Positions 6,236 through 14,502 of a stretch of DNA of 15,481 bases are shown here, in pieces. The position numbers and the translations under genes are program-made. The DNA comes from an uncultured Clostridia bacterium. Lineage in GTDB: Bacteria > Bacillota > Clostridia > TANB77 > UBA1234. How positions within the stretch are numbered: position 1 is the first letter of the stretch; the number at the start of each line of letters is the position of its first letter. Below the pieces are notes generated by a model. It had not been told where the DNA came from. It saw nothing but the letters and a program-made list of their open reading frames with translations, and did no database searches. The stretch spans positions 1 through 15,481 of the forward strand of contig CAKPOE010000010.1 of the NCBI GenBank assembly GCA_934169745.1, given 5' to 3'.

Positions 6236-6709
6236 TTATTTAGTTTCTTCTCCGAAATTTTTGCATACATCATTTGGAAAATCTCCAACTTTTATTTGAA
6301 GCAATAACTTATTCAACTTCGTCAATGCATCCGTCATTATTTCTATTGTGATTAATTTCTTTTTATACGCCTCAACAAGTTCATCTAAGTCTAGCACTTC
6401 ATACTTGCCATCTTTATATACCTTGACATCAACAAGCAAATCTGTGAAGATATATTCATGCTTTTCTTTATTAAAAGAATAATCAATTATATCGCAATAC
6501 CAATATAAAAAATTTCCATTCTTATCATAGAATTTGCTAACTTTAATTCCATCATTTAAAAAAGTAAAAGATAAACCGCTTCCAATATCATCACGTGGAC
6601 GAATTGGCTTCCATTTGGTAATTATAAGATCTGTATCAATGCTTAATATTTCATCTCCAGATATATCTACTATTTCATTAGGTATATATCTTTTTCTAAA
6701 TAATTTCAT
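6236..6709 (-). CDS. DUF402 domain protein
   Basis: A 157-residue soluble protein with the DUF402 fold signature. It has an aromatic/acidic strand, FLYWYCDIIDYSF (67-79), then YIFTDLLVDVKVYKDGKYEV (86-105) and LDLDELVEAYKK, followed by a helical C-terminus. Characterised DUF402 relatives are nucleoside tri/diphosphate phosphatases or FomD-like hydrolases acting on nucleotide-linked substrates with divalent metal. The Trp/Tyr/Asp-rich core here is consistent with that, but the substrate is not deducible. The start ATG is 11 nt after the ktrA stop codon and its AGGAGAG ribosome binding site abuts that stop, so it is the last gene of the potassium operon. Its link to potassium uptake is positional only. 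Confidence 0.83.
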   Translation of the reverse strand: MKLFRKRYIPNEIVDISGDEILSIDTDLIITKWKPIRPRDDIGSGLSFTFLNDGIKVSKFYDKNGNFLYWYCDIIDYSFNKEKHEYIFTDLLVDVKVYKDGKYEVLDLDELVEAYKKKLITIEIMTDALTKLNKLLLQIKVGDFPNDVCKNFGEETK

Positions 6710-6720
6710 AATTTTCTCTC

Positions 6721-7374
6721 CTATTTCCAGTATCCCATTTTATCTAATTCTTTATTAGGTGCAATAATCATTAAATTATCTTCTTTTTCTATTTCATAAT
6801 CAGCAGTCGGAAAAACTGTATCACCGGTATCTTGTTTCTTTATACAAATTACATTTATTCCATATTTAGCTCTCAACGCTAACTCACTAAGTTTCTTTCC
6901 TATCCAATTATTATGTGCTTCCATTTCAACAATACTATAATCTTTACTAAATTCCAGCTTTTCCACTAAGTGTTTGTGCATTAAACTGCTTACCATCTTC
7001 ACAGCCATGTCTCTTTCAACTTGAACCACTTTATCTACGCCGATCATCTCTAATAATCTTGCATGCTTATCATCTCTGGCTTTAGCCACAATATATGGAA
7101 CGTTTAATTCTTTAAGTGTAAGTGCAATCATTATACTAGACTCTAAATCATCACCAATTCCAACAATGGCTGTATCAAAATTATTTATTCCTAAATCTAA
7201 TAAAGCTTCTTTGTCCATTGCATTTACCTTTGCTGAATGTGTAACGTACGGCGCCACCTCATCAACAAGATTACTAGATTCGTCGATTGCCATAACTTCA
7301 CAATCATATCTTGAAAGTGCTTTCGCTGCAGCCATTCCAAACTTTCCAAGTCCAATTACTATGATTTGTTTCAT
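6721..7374 (-). CDS. ktrA: KtrA-type potassium channel regulatory subunit
   Basis: A 217-residue cytoplasmic RCK protein that forms the gating ring on KtrB. RCK_N (about 1-125) has the Rossmann motif VIGLGKFGMAAAKAL (6-20), the acidic residue at the end of strand 2 (D31 in AIDES), GIGDD (72-76) and VVQVERDMA (117-125), the position of the usual PERDM motif. RCK_C (about 140-217) follows, starting near FSKDYSIVEMEAHN. In relatives RCK_N binds ATP/ADP or NAD(H) and RCK_C binds c-di-AMP. Those ligands are family knowledge, not visible here. It starts 22 nt after ktrB with an AAAGGAGT ribosome binding site. Gene order KtrB then KtrA, length and motifs all agree. Confidence 0.94.
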   Translation of the reverse strand: MKQIIVIGLGKFGMAAAKALSRYDCEVMAIDESSNLVDEVAPYVTHSAKVNAMDKEALLDLGINNFDTAIVGIGDDLESSIMIALTLKELNVPYIVAKARDDKHARLLEMIGVDKVVQVERDMAVKMVSSLMHKHLVEKLEFSKDYSIVEMEAHNNWIGKKLSELALRAKYGINVICIKKQDTGDTVFPTADYEIEKEDNLMIIAPNKELDKMGYWK

Positions 7375-7396
7375 ATCAATACTCCTTTATATAAAT

Positions 7397-8764
7397 TTAC
7401 CCTATCATTACATTTTCGGTTGCATATCTTACATAATCTTCTGTCTTTGGTTTTTCTATAACAAAAAGTACTGCCATAGAAATTGTTCCAACTCTACCAA
7501 TAAACATTAAAAGCATTAAAAGCCATTTACCAAATAGTGATAACATTGGTGTTATTCCTGTCGATAAACCAGCTGTCGCATATGCAGTAATACATTCAAA
7601 AGTTAAATCGATCGCAGAAAAATTATTATCACTTATCATAAGTAAAGTCGTTGATAATACAACTATTACTATAGCTATTTCAAACAATACGTGAGCTCTG
7701 CTAACTGTTTCATCAGGAATTTCTTTTTTAAATATTGTCAAATGTTTCTTTCCTTTTATAGATTTTATTATTGCCATAATAATTACTCCGACTGTTACAA
7801 TTTTTATGCCACCTGCAGTACTTCCTGGTGCACCACCAATAAGCATAAGAACCATCATTAAAACTTTTGTTGCATTTAGCATTTTACCAGCATCTATTGT
7901 AGACATACCAGATGTTCTAACTTCTGCCGTCTGGAAGAAAGAAGCCATCCATTTATCTTGAATATCAAGATGCGAAAGTGTATTATCTTTTTCTAGCAAA
8001 TAAAACGAAAACGTTCCTGCTATAAGTAATATTATTGTAATTATTAAAACCATTTTTGTATGTAAAGAGAGCGATGAAACAATTTTTCTCACGCTACATT
8101 TTTGCTTAAATCCTCTAGACACAGCTTCCTCGATGTCGCTCCATACAAAAAAGCCTATCCCTCCCACAATAGTTAGTATACTAATTGTATAATTTACAAC
8201 CGGTACTTCTCTGAGCATAGCCAAACTATCATTTCCAGGAATAATATCAATTCCTGCATTACAAAACGAAGAAACGGAATGAAATAATGACATGAATAAT
8301 CCTTTTCCCCAACCATACATCGGAACAAAAGTTGTTGCTAGTAGTAATGCTCCGATTATCTCAAAAATAAACGTGTATTTAAAGATTGTTCGAGTTAACT
8401 TTACCATACCTTTTAAAGAATTCTGATTCAGAGATTGACTAATTAAAATTCTTTCTTTTAAAGAAATCTTTTTTCCAAATATCATTAATATTAAAGACAC
8501 AAATACCATAAATCCTAAGCCACCAATTTCTATAAGTAACATTATTATGGTCTTACCAAATGTAGTAAATTGCTCCGAAATTGGCACTGTTGTGAGTCCT
8601 GTCACACATGTGGATGATACAACAGTAAAAAGAGCATCCACAATTCTAATTGGTTTATTATTTGAAATTGGAAGCATCAATATAACTGTACCTATTGCAA
8701 TCGTCACTAAAAAACCAAGTATTATAATTTGTGTTGGTGTAATATTTTTAAACTTTGATTTCAT
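7397..8764 (-). CDS. ktrB: KtrB-type potassium uptake channel subunit
   Basis: A polytopic TrkH/KtrB membrane protein of 455 residues from the chosen start. The four pore-loop filter segments are visible: STCVTGL (51-57), FCNAGI (167-172), VRTSGM (282-287) and YATAGLS (395-401), each with the single conserved Gly that lines the K+ (or Na+/K+) path. The intramembrane gate loop is GGAPGSTAGG (310-319), and the C-terminus ENVMIG is typical. A GTG at 8782 would add six residues but has no ribosome binding site, while AGGATGG fits the ATG at 8764. That start overlaps the end of the gltD-like gene by 17 nt, implying translational coupling. KtrA follows directly. Confidence 0.95.
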   Translation of the reverse strand: MKSKFKNITPTQIIILGFLVTIAIGTVILMLPISNNKPIRIVDALFTVVSSTCVTGLTTVPISEQFTTFGKTIIMLLIEIGGLGFMVFVSLILMIFGKKISLKERILISQSLNQNSLKGMVKLTRTIFKYTFIFEIIGALLLATTFVPMYGWGKGLFMSLFHSVSSFCNAGIDIIPGNDSLAMLREVPVVNYTISILTIVGGIGFFVWSDIEEAVSRGFKQKCSVRKIVSSLSLHTKMVLIITIILLIAGTFSFYLLEKDNTLSHLDIQDKWMASFFQTAEVRTSGMSTIDAGKMLNATKVLMMVLMLIGGAPGSTAGGIKIVTVGVIIMAIIKSIKGKKHLTIFKKEIPDETVSRAHVLFEIAIVIVVLSTTLLMISDNNFSAIDLTFECITAYATAGLSTGITPMLSLFGKWLLMLLMFIGRVGTISMAVLFVIEKPKTEDYVRYATENVMIG

Positions 8765-9944
8765 CTTTTTCCATCCTATCACTATATAAATTGATAATCC
8801 TATCTGCTACTGTATTAGCCGTTTTTATTGCCATACACACTGTCGCTTTTGGCTCTGTTAAATCACCGCCTGCGTATACATTTCTAATACTTGTTTCCCC
8901 ATATTCATCTACTTTTAAAAGTCCATTATCATTTTTTTCAAACTCAGTCAATAAACTCTTATTAGGTTCTGAACCAATAGCCATAATCACTTTGTCCGCC
9001 TTAATAATATCTCCACAACTTATTTTAACACTATTTACAACCTTATTTCCTATTATTTGTTCAACATTTTCTTCAAAAATAAGCTTCACACCTAAATCCT
9101 CTGCTAACTCTATTTCTTTCAAATTAGCCGGCATATTTTCTTTTTTCTTTCTGTAAATTACAGTTACCTTTGCACCACCTACAGCTGAAACACAAGCTAC
9201 ATCCATCGCAACATTTCCGCCGCCAACCACTATAACATTTTCGTTTTTTTGTAGATCATGATTTCTTAAAAATTCATTTGCACCATATACGCCTTGTAAA
9301 TCAGAGCCAACGATATTTAACATCTTTGATATTTCGGCTCCAATCGCCAAGAAAATAATATCATAGCCTTTCGATTTAAGATCATTAACGTTATAATCAA
9401 TACCAAAACAAGAATTTGTTTTCACATTGATTCCCATACTTAAAATATCATTAATGACTTTCTTAACTATATCTTTAGGTAATCTCATATCTGGAATACC
9501 ATATGTAAGAATACCTCCCAAAGTACTTTCTTTCTCATAAATAGTAACATTAGCGCCTTTGCTTCTAAGCCTTGCAGCACATTGTAGACCCGCAGGACCA
9601 GATCCAATTATAGCCACATTTAAATTTTTCAGTTCTTTTGTAACATCAAATTTAATACTTCTATCAAAAACATACGACTCCAACGCACCTATCTGCACAT
9701 TATTACCTTTTATTCCCTTTATGCAAGAGCCTTCACACTGCTTATCATGTGGACATACTCTACCGCAAATACTGCCTAAATAACTTTTATGTACAATAAT
9801 TTTCTTCGCTTCATCAAAACTTTTCTCTTTTATACAATTTATAAAATCGGGTATTTTCATGTTTATAGGACAAGCCTTAACACATAAAGGATTTTTGCAT
9901 TTTAGACACTCGTTTGCCATACGTAAAACTTCGTTAACTTCCAT
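8748..9944 (-). CDS. GltD-like NAD(P)H-dependent FeS/FAD oxidoreductase
   Basis: A 398-residue protein of the glutamate synthase small-subunit/dihydropyrimidine dehydrogenase N-terminal family. Two cysteine clusters for 4Fe-4S centres are present: CLKCKNPLCVKACP (13-26) and CGRVCPHDKQCEGSC (60-74). They precede an FAD site, GSGPAGLQCAARL (114-126), the GGILTYGIPDMRLP flavin-contact motif (143-156), an NAD(P)H site, GGGNVAMDVA (241-250), and a second FAD motif, AGGD (358-361). A further in-frame ATG at 9989 lies upstream of the expected transcription start, whereas TAGGTGAT and the promoter at 9961-9989 fit 9944. No large subunit (gltB) lies in the window, so it may be a stand-alone transhydrogenase-like or electron-bifurcating component. 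It leads the potassium operon. Confidence 0.9.
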   Translation of the reverse strand: MEVNEVLRMANECLKCKNPLCVKACPINMKIPDFINCIKEKSFDEAKKIIVHKSYLGSICGRVCPHDKQCEGSCIKGIKGNNVQIGALESYVFDRSIKFDVTKELKNLNVAIIGSGPAGLQCAARLRSKGANVTIYEKESTLGGILTYGIPDMRLPKDIVKKVINDILSMGINVKTNSCFGIDYNVNDLKSKGYDIIFLAIGAEISKMLNIVGSDLQGVYGANEFLRNHDLQKNENVIVVGGGNVAMDVACVSAVGGAKVTVIYRKKKENMPANLKEIELAEDLGVKLIFEENVEQIIGNKVVNSVKISCGDIIKADKVIMAIGSEPNKSLLTEFEKNDNGLLKVDEYGETSIRNVYAGGDLTEPKATVCMAIKTANTVADRIINLYSDRMEKDEIKV

Positions 9945-9960
9945 AAAATCACCTACAATT

Positions 9961-9989
9961 ATTATACAAATAACAAAGTTACATATCAA
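9961..9989 (-). promoter_or_regulatory. Promoter of the gltD-like/ktrB/ktrA/DUF402 operon
   Basis: On the minus strand, -35 TTGATA (9984-9989), a 17-bp spacer and -10 TATAAT (9961-9966) form a near-consensus sigma-A promoter. Transcription would begin near 9954, leaving a leader of only about 10 nt before the ATG at 9944, just enough for TAGGTGAT. There is therefore no room for a c-di-AMP (ydaO-type) riboswitch, which often precedes ktr genes. Confidence 0.85.
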
Positions 9990-10009
9990 GCAATTTAGAT
10001 ATTTTTATT

Positions 10010-10119
10010 GAATGAACGGATTTCCGGCAGGCACTTTTTTGTTCATTTTCTGTTACAGAACTTTTCTAAAAAGTACACAAAAATGAACGAAAAAGTGCCT
10101 GCCGGAAATCCGTTCATTC
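10010..10119. repeat. Long palindromic repeat, copy 2 (40-bp stem)
   Basis: Left arm 10010-10049 and right arm 10080-10119 pair along their full length except for one G-T wobble, around a 30-nt loop that holds smaller inverted repeats (TTCTGT-t-ACAGAA). The outer sequence GAATGAACGGATTTCCGGC is shared with copy 1 from TGAACGG onward. Within the arms three base pairs differ from copy 1, each changed on both sides. It starts 12 bp beyond the stop codon of the CBS-domain gene, between that gene and the potassium operon promoter. Confidence 0.95.
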
Positions 10120-10131
10120 TTCATTTTCGCT

Positions 10132-10569
10132 CTACAAATTTTCCACTTTTGATGGCTTTGAAATTTCTGTTAATGCTTCGCTTATCTCACTCTCTGCCTT
10201 TTCTGCATATACTGCTACATCTCCTAACGATAACATTCCTAATAACAATTCATTTTCCATTACTGGTAATCTTCTTATCTGTTGCTTTTTCATTAGTGCT
10301 AACGCTTGTCCTAATTCTGCATCAGGTTTTACACTATACACATTACTTGTCATTATATTAGTTGCCAATGTATTTTCCGGATCTCTATTATATTTAGCCA
10401 TCGCCAAAACAATATCTCTGTCAGTTATCATTCCAAGCACTATTTGTCCATCTCTTGTCACTGGCACACAACCAATATTATGATGTGCCATAAGTTTGGC
10501 CACATCTAGTACTGTATCATTCATATCTGCTATAACAACATCTTTAGTCATAATATCTTTTACTTGCAT
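10132..10569 (-). CDS. Two-CBS-domain protein
   Basis: A 145-residue soluble protein made of a tandem CBS pair. CBS1 (about 2-60) starts VKDIMTKDVV and contains HHNIGCVPVTRDG and GMITDRDIVLAM. CBS2 (about 68-125) starts ATNIMTSNVYSV and contains KKQQIRRLPVMENELLLGML and LGDVAV. Bateman modules bind adenosine nucleotides and usually regulate a partner. With no attached effector domain, the target is unknown. The Asp in TDRD and in LGDVA, typical ribose-contact positions, are present. The start has a strong GAGGAGGT ribosome binding site. I did not find a convincing promoter. An upstream terminator (10622-10660) separates it from the envelope operon, and palindrome copy 2 follows its TAG stop. 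Confidence 0.92.
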   Translation of the reverse strand: MQVKDIMTKDVVIADMNDTVLDVAKLMAHHNIGCVPVTRDGQIVLGMITDRDIVLAMAKYNRDPENTLATNIMTSNVYSVKPDAELGQALALMKKQQIRRLPVMENELLLGMLSLGDVAVYAEKAESEISEALTEISKPSKVENL

Positions 10570-10621
10570 ATGTTTTTACCTCCTCATATATTTCTAAGGA
10601 TAGTATTACCAATGCATTTAA

Positions 10622-10660
10622 AAAAAATACAGGCAAAGTAAAACTTTACCTGTATTTTTT
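10622..10660 (-). terminator. Terminator of the SLH/1000-residue secreted protein operon
   Basis: AAAAAATACAGG (10622-10633) pairs with CCTGTATTTTTT (10649-10660), with an inner AAAGT/ACTTT stem, one C/A mismatch and an AAA loop. It lies 4 nt after the TAA stop at 10665, and the minus strand ends in TTTTTTT. Its symmetry would let it work on + too, but no + gene precedes it. Confidence 0.9.
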
Positions 10661-10664
10661 CATA

Positions 10665-13600
10665 TTAATGTGTTCCACTAGTTTCCGCATCATTTGTACT
10701 TCTTAAGTCGCTATCATATATTATTGTTGTTCCGTTTGGCACATCTGCTGGATTTCCATTTGGAAGTGTTATATCTTGATGATTTGATGGATTACTTGGA
10801 TCGTATGTCTTCTCCCAATCAGGAGTAGGAATATTAGCATTTTCATTTAATCCCTCTGGTCCTGTATACTTTAGGTATGACCAGCTTTGATAATTTGTTT
10901 TAATATTCATTTTTACTAAAATGTATCCATCTACTTTCTTTACATTATTAACATTTGATGGTGTTACTTTTGTACCTGGGTCAACCGCAATTGTAGAAGC
11001 AGGTAATCTATACCCTGCAAACCAATGTCCAACACTACCTATTACAATGTTTTCCCCGCCATTTGTTTCATCAGCATATGTTACTTTAGTTGCATCATTT
11101 ATTATAGAATTTTTAGTAGCATTTTTTCCATACAACTTGCCTACATATTCATCAAAATTGTTATAGCACAATCTTAAATCATGTGGCAAATGCATATTTG
11201 CGAAAGTTCCAACATTAACGCCCAAATTATAATTATACTTTGTTTTATAAATTTTATTTGTGTCAATTTTCTCTTGGGAAGGAACCTTCATATATGTATC
11301 ATTGTACTTTACAACTAAAGGAACTCTTGCGTCTTGTTCATTGATTTTTACACATTTCTCATTTACTGTATTATAATACAAATCTACTTTCTTCGCACTT
11401 CCACCATTTTTACTTACAAAATAAAATTCTGAATATGCACTTACATCTATATTATTGCTTTTTCTACCTTTAGTCTTAAAATCAAAAACAAACGTATATC
11501 CGAGTTTTGGTGCATATTTATATGAAGGTACTTTGTTTTGGCCTTGTTGTCCGAAAGGGAAATCTTTATCTGTTATATATTCTCCTTTTATATTGTTATA
11601 CAAAGCTGGATCATTTGATGATGAAACTTTTAAATCATATATTTTTCCAACTATTTCAACAGGAATATCTTGCTTTGCAATATAGTTGTTTGAATTCAAG
11701 TTCGCTCCAACCTCAGCATTATCATTTTGCTTATTTTCTGCTATAACTCTCGTTTCAATTGTGTACTTATCTTCCCACACCCAAGCAGGAATTGTATATG
11801 TATAGTCTGTGTTCCCTTTAACCTTTTGCACTTCTTTTGCAGGAATAAACGTTGTTGTGCCATCACTATTGTGCCTATATACATCAAACGGTATCATTAT
11901 AGTTTTTTCTTTACCCCAACTTGTTTCTTTTGGTGTAATTGTTAAATTACCATTTGTGTTATATTTTCTATTTCCATACCCTTTTTCAGAAATATGTTGT
12001 CCATCATCTGGAATTCGTATAGTAAATTGTTTATCCAATTGTAAATATGTTACCTTTGTATCTTTATTAATCTTTTGATTAACAAACTTTTCGACTGTTA
12101 TCTTAGTTTTATTTACGACTGGAGTATGAATAAGCACATTGTTACAACCAGTTGGAAATGAACCATTTGCGTAGAAAGCTACTGCAGTGCCGTCATATGT
12201 TCCATTAGAGTAATTAGATGGTATCACTTTAGTAGTTAAATTTGATGCTTTTCCAACATTTGGAGTACCTGAAATACTTTCTGTTGTGACATTTAATCCT
12301 TCATACCCATAATTTATTGCACCAACAACTCCTATAGCATTTCCAATTATTGTATCGATCTTTTGCTTTGCAAGAGTTTCCCCAACACTTTCTATTGCTT
12401 TCTCTGCTTCGCGCTTTGAAGAATACGTTCCTAAAGAATAATAATACTTACCCGTTTTATCTCCAACATCTGGCTTTTTGCCTTTTATTGCCGAAAAAAT
12501 TTGTGCTCCTGGAGTGGCTGTCCCAGAAAGTGATAATCCGCCACTGTTTAACGTATTATCTGATTTTCTTGCACTAACTACTCCTGAAAATACAGGATAT
12601 ATATTAGATTTTGGAACATCATAAAAATATTTAGTTATTTCCTTATCATATTTTCCATCTAAAGTGCGAGAAACCGTACTAGTTTCCGTTTTTTCTACCT
12701 TTTTCCACTTTTCTACGATGTATTTTCCATCTTTATCTTTCTCAATTTCACCTTTTTCATTCAACTTATATTCCGGCTCATCAGTAGTATAAGTATATGT
12801 ATAACTAGCTTTTAGAGTAATCGTTATATCTTTCACACCTGCAGTTAATTTATATGTTCTAGTAGCAATATCATATAATGCTCTGTCTGCTGTTATTGAA
12901 TAAGTTAAATTTTCACTTGTTGGTATAGCTTTTGTAACATCATATTTATCGTTTGAAATACTTGCTGATACTGACGGCGTTAAATGTGTATAATTGTTGG
13001 TCGTTACTTCCACATTCCAATACCTATATCCATCTTCCTTAGGATCTGGCCAAGGCTCCGCCTCTCCATCAATTCCCGCATAAACTCTAAAAAGCCCCTT
13101 TGCTTCTTTTTCTCTCAATTTGCCATTTTCATCAATATAACTAAATCCAGCAAATCTTATTACATCACCGCATGCGCTTAATATATCTCCATTAACAACG
13201 AAATATGTTCCGTTAGCATCAGTTTTTATCTCCGCATATGCAATTTGACCATTTCCCTCTTCAAATAAGAATGGGTGAAGATTATTTTTTTCTGAATTTA
13301 AATACACATCATAAACCATATCACCATACTTTTCATGAGCTTTTGACAAAAATTCTTCAAATGTGTAGTTTTTCTGGCCTTCAAATTTTATCTTAAAGTC
13401 TTGCAATTCTTTTCCATTCTTAGTTATTATTTCATCAGAAATATATATCTTTTGTCCCACTTCAATTGTAGGTGGTTCCTTGTATTTTGTAGAATCTCTA
13501 ACATATCTTTCCTTGGCAGGTTGGAAATTATCTGAGTTTGACAGACTAGTACTGATTTTTCGCATAATGCTAATATCTGATGTATAATCCTCTGCTACTA

Positions 13601-13667
13601 CAATGTTACAAAATATAATAAAAGTAATTATTATAATAGTTGCTAAAAATATTTTTATTTTATTCAC
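10665..13667 (-). CDS. Large secreted protein of unknown function (1000 residues)
   Basis: An exported protein with a signal peptide (1-25, cleavage near VVA|ED). No LPXTG, SLH repeat or C-terminal membrane helix is present. The body is rich in Thr, Asn, Lys, Tyr and Asp and appears mostly beta-strand. The Tyr/Thr-rich stretch ASYTYTYTTDEP is at 287-298, and GKYYYSLGTYSSKREAEKAI (406-425) resembles the start of a SPOR peptidoglycan-binding domain, but the match is short. The C-terminal 60 residues are Pro/Asn/Asp-rich and look disordered. DUF5704 is a family worth testing; I cannot confirm it. The GTG start at 13667 follows GGAGG by 7 nt. It begins 16 nt after the SLH gene's stop codon, so the two are co-transcribed, suggesting a cell-surface or S-layer-linked role. 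Confidence 0.85.
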   Translation of the reverse strand: MNKIKIFLATIIIITFIIFCNIVVAEDYTSDISIMRKISTSLSNSDNFQPAKERYVRDSTKYKEPPTIEVGQKIYISDEIITKNGKELQDFKIKFEGQKNYTFEEFLSKAHEKYGDMVYDVYLNSEKNNLHPFLFEEGNGQIAYAEIKTDANGTYFVVNGDILSACGDVIRFAGFSYIDENGKLREKEAKGLFRVYAGIDGEAEPWPDPKEDGYRYWNVEVTTNNYTHLTPSVSASISNDKYDVTKAIPTSENLTYSITADRALYDIATRTYKLTAGVKDITITLKASYTYTYTTDEPEYKLNEKGEIEKDKDGKYIVEKWKKVEKTETSTVSRTLDGKYDKEITKYFYDVPKSNIYPVFSGVVSARKSDNTLNSGGLSLSGTATPGAQIFSAIKGKKPDVGDKTGKYYYSLGTYSSKREAEKAIESVGETLAKQKIDTIIGNAIGVVGAINYGYEGLNVTTESISGTPNVGKASNLTTKVIPSNYSNGTYDGTAVAFYANGSFPTGCNNVLIHTPVVNKTKITVEKFVNQKINKDTKVTYLQLDKQFTIRIPDDGQHISEKGYGNRKYNTNGNLTITPKETSWGKEKTIMIPFDVYRHNSDGTTTFIPAKEVQKVKGNTDYTYTIPAWVWEDKYTIETRVIAENKQNDNAEVGANLNSNNYIAKQDIPVEIVGKIYDLKVSSSNDPALYNNIKGEYITDKDFPFGQQGQNKVPSYKYAPKLGYTFVFDFKTKGRKSNNIDVSAYSEFYFVSKNGGSAKKVDLYYNTVNEKCVKINEQDARVPLVVKYNDTYMKVPSQEKIDTNKIYKTKYNYNLGVNVGTFANMHLPHDLRLCYNNFDEYVGKLYGKNATKNSIINDATKVTYADETNGGENIVIGSVGHWFAGYRLPASTIAVDPGTKVTPSNVNNVKKVDGYILVKMNIKTNYQSWSYLKYTGPEGLNENANIPTPDWEKTYDPSNPSNHQDITLPNGNPADVPNGTTIIYDSDLRSTNDAETSGTH

Positions 13668-13683
13668 TCTTATACCTCCATTC

Positions 13684-14298
13684 TTACATCATATTCATAA
13701 ATCTGTATATCACTGTTGCAACTTCTGCACGAGTCATTGTTTTATTTGGTCCAAATGTTCCATCCGGATAACCATTTACTAAACCATTTATATTAGAATA
13801 AATTATGGCATTTTCATTTGCTATACTCAACTCATCAATATCCGAAAAGTTAATCATATGTGCTCCGGCCTCGTTTGATGAAATGTCATTGTCCAAACAG
13901 ATATTTGATAATATACATGCCATTTCCAATCTAGTAATATTATTGTCTAAACCTGTTGCATCAGTTCCATCCATCAAATAATTATTATTCATTGCTTCAA
14001 AAGCATATGGTGCCGCCCAATGTATAAAGTCCAAACCTAAATCTTTAAAATATTCGTCACCATCGTACAATGTTGTCATTACTAGTTTCAAAAATTCACC
14101 TCTTGTCACTGAATTTTCCGGTAAATATGTTCCATCTGGGTAGCCGTTTATAACACCTTTATTTGCTAATGTTGTTATGTTTTCATATGCCCAATGATCT
14201 TTTGATAAATCAGAAAACTCAACAGCTAATGTTGATGTAGCACTTGCAAAAGTTAACACTATCAACGTCAAAAATAACAAAATAATCTTTTTATTCAT
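13684..14298 (-). CDS. Small S-layer homology (SLH) protein
   Basis: A 204-residue exported protein consisting of a signal peptide (1-25, cleavage near TLA|VE) and three SLH repeats: about 27-77 (FSDLSKDHWAYENITTLANK, then GYPDGTYLPENSVTRGEF), 83-135 (divergent, no GYPDG, but ITRLEMACIL) and 150-204 (NFSDIDELS, NGYPDGTFGP, TRAEVATVIYRF). SLH triplets bind pyruvylated secondary cell-wall polymers and attach proteins to the wall. Nothing else is fused, so it may cap the wall or work with the large secreted protein downstream. An in-frame start at 14346 would place the signal peptide internally. The ATG at 14298 (or GTG at 14304) follows AAGGGAGGG. Repeat 2 lacks key residues and may not bind. 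Confidence 0.92.
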   Translation of the reverse strand: MNKKIILLFLTLIVLTFASATSTLAVEFSDLSKDHWAYENITTLANKGVINGYPDGTYLPENSVTRGEFLKLVMTTLYDGDEYFKDLGLDFIHWAAPYAFEAMNNNYLMDGTDATGLDNNITRLEMACILSNICLDNDISSNEAGAHMINFSDIDELSIANENAIIYSNINGLVNGYPDGTFGPNKTMTRAEVATVIYRFMNMM

Positions 14299-14458
14299 CC
14301 TCACAATCCCTCCCTTAAACATGAAAATATTATCATATTTTGACATATTTATAAAGCTTTTAGTAAAGTGTAATATTTTTTTAACACATTTGTAATAATT
14401 CAGTAATACTGCATCGATATTTTGGACTACGATACCCTATGGAGTTTGTTGCACTTTG

Positions 14459-14500
14459 TACAAAAAAGCAGATGCAAAAAGTTGCATCTGCTTTTTTGTA
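14459..14500. terminator. Terminator of the lipoprotein gene
   Basis: A 19-bp perfect stem, TACAAAAAAGCAGATGCAA (14459-14477) with its complement at 14482-14500, closes an AAAG loop. On the minus strand the 3' arm ends in a T-run, and the hairpin begins 2 nt after the lipoprotein stop codon. It would also stop transcription on +, but no + gene precedes it. The span 14299-14458 holds only the SLH gene's leader; I saw no clear promoter there. Confidence 0.9.
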
Positions 14501-14502
14501 TG

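Noticed and set aside
6201..6300. tmRNA (ssrA) next to smpB
   Set aside because: Downstream of smpB there is only a bidirectional terminator and a convergent gene. No tRNA-Ala-like ends or tag-peptide frame were seen in the window.
9945..9989. ATG at 9989 as the start of the GltD-like gene
   Set aside because: It coincides with the -35 box of a consensus promoter, and the extra 15 residues are a hydrophobic stretch foreign to the family; TAGGTGAT supports 9944.
10008..10361. Plus-strand open frame of 117 codons spanning palindrome copy 2 and the CBS gene
   Set aside because: It is antisense to a clear two-CBS-domain gene, its first third is palindrome sequence, and it has no ribosome binding site.
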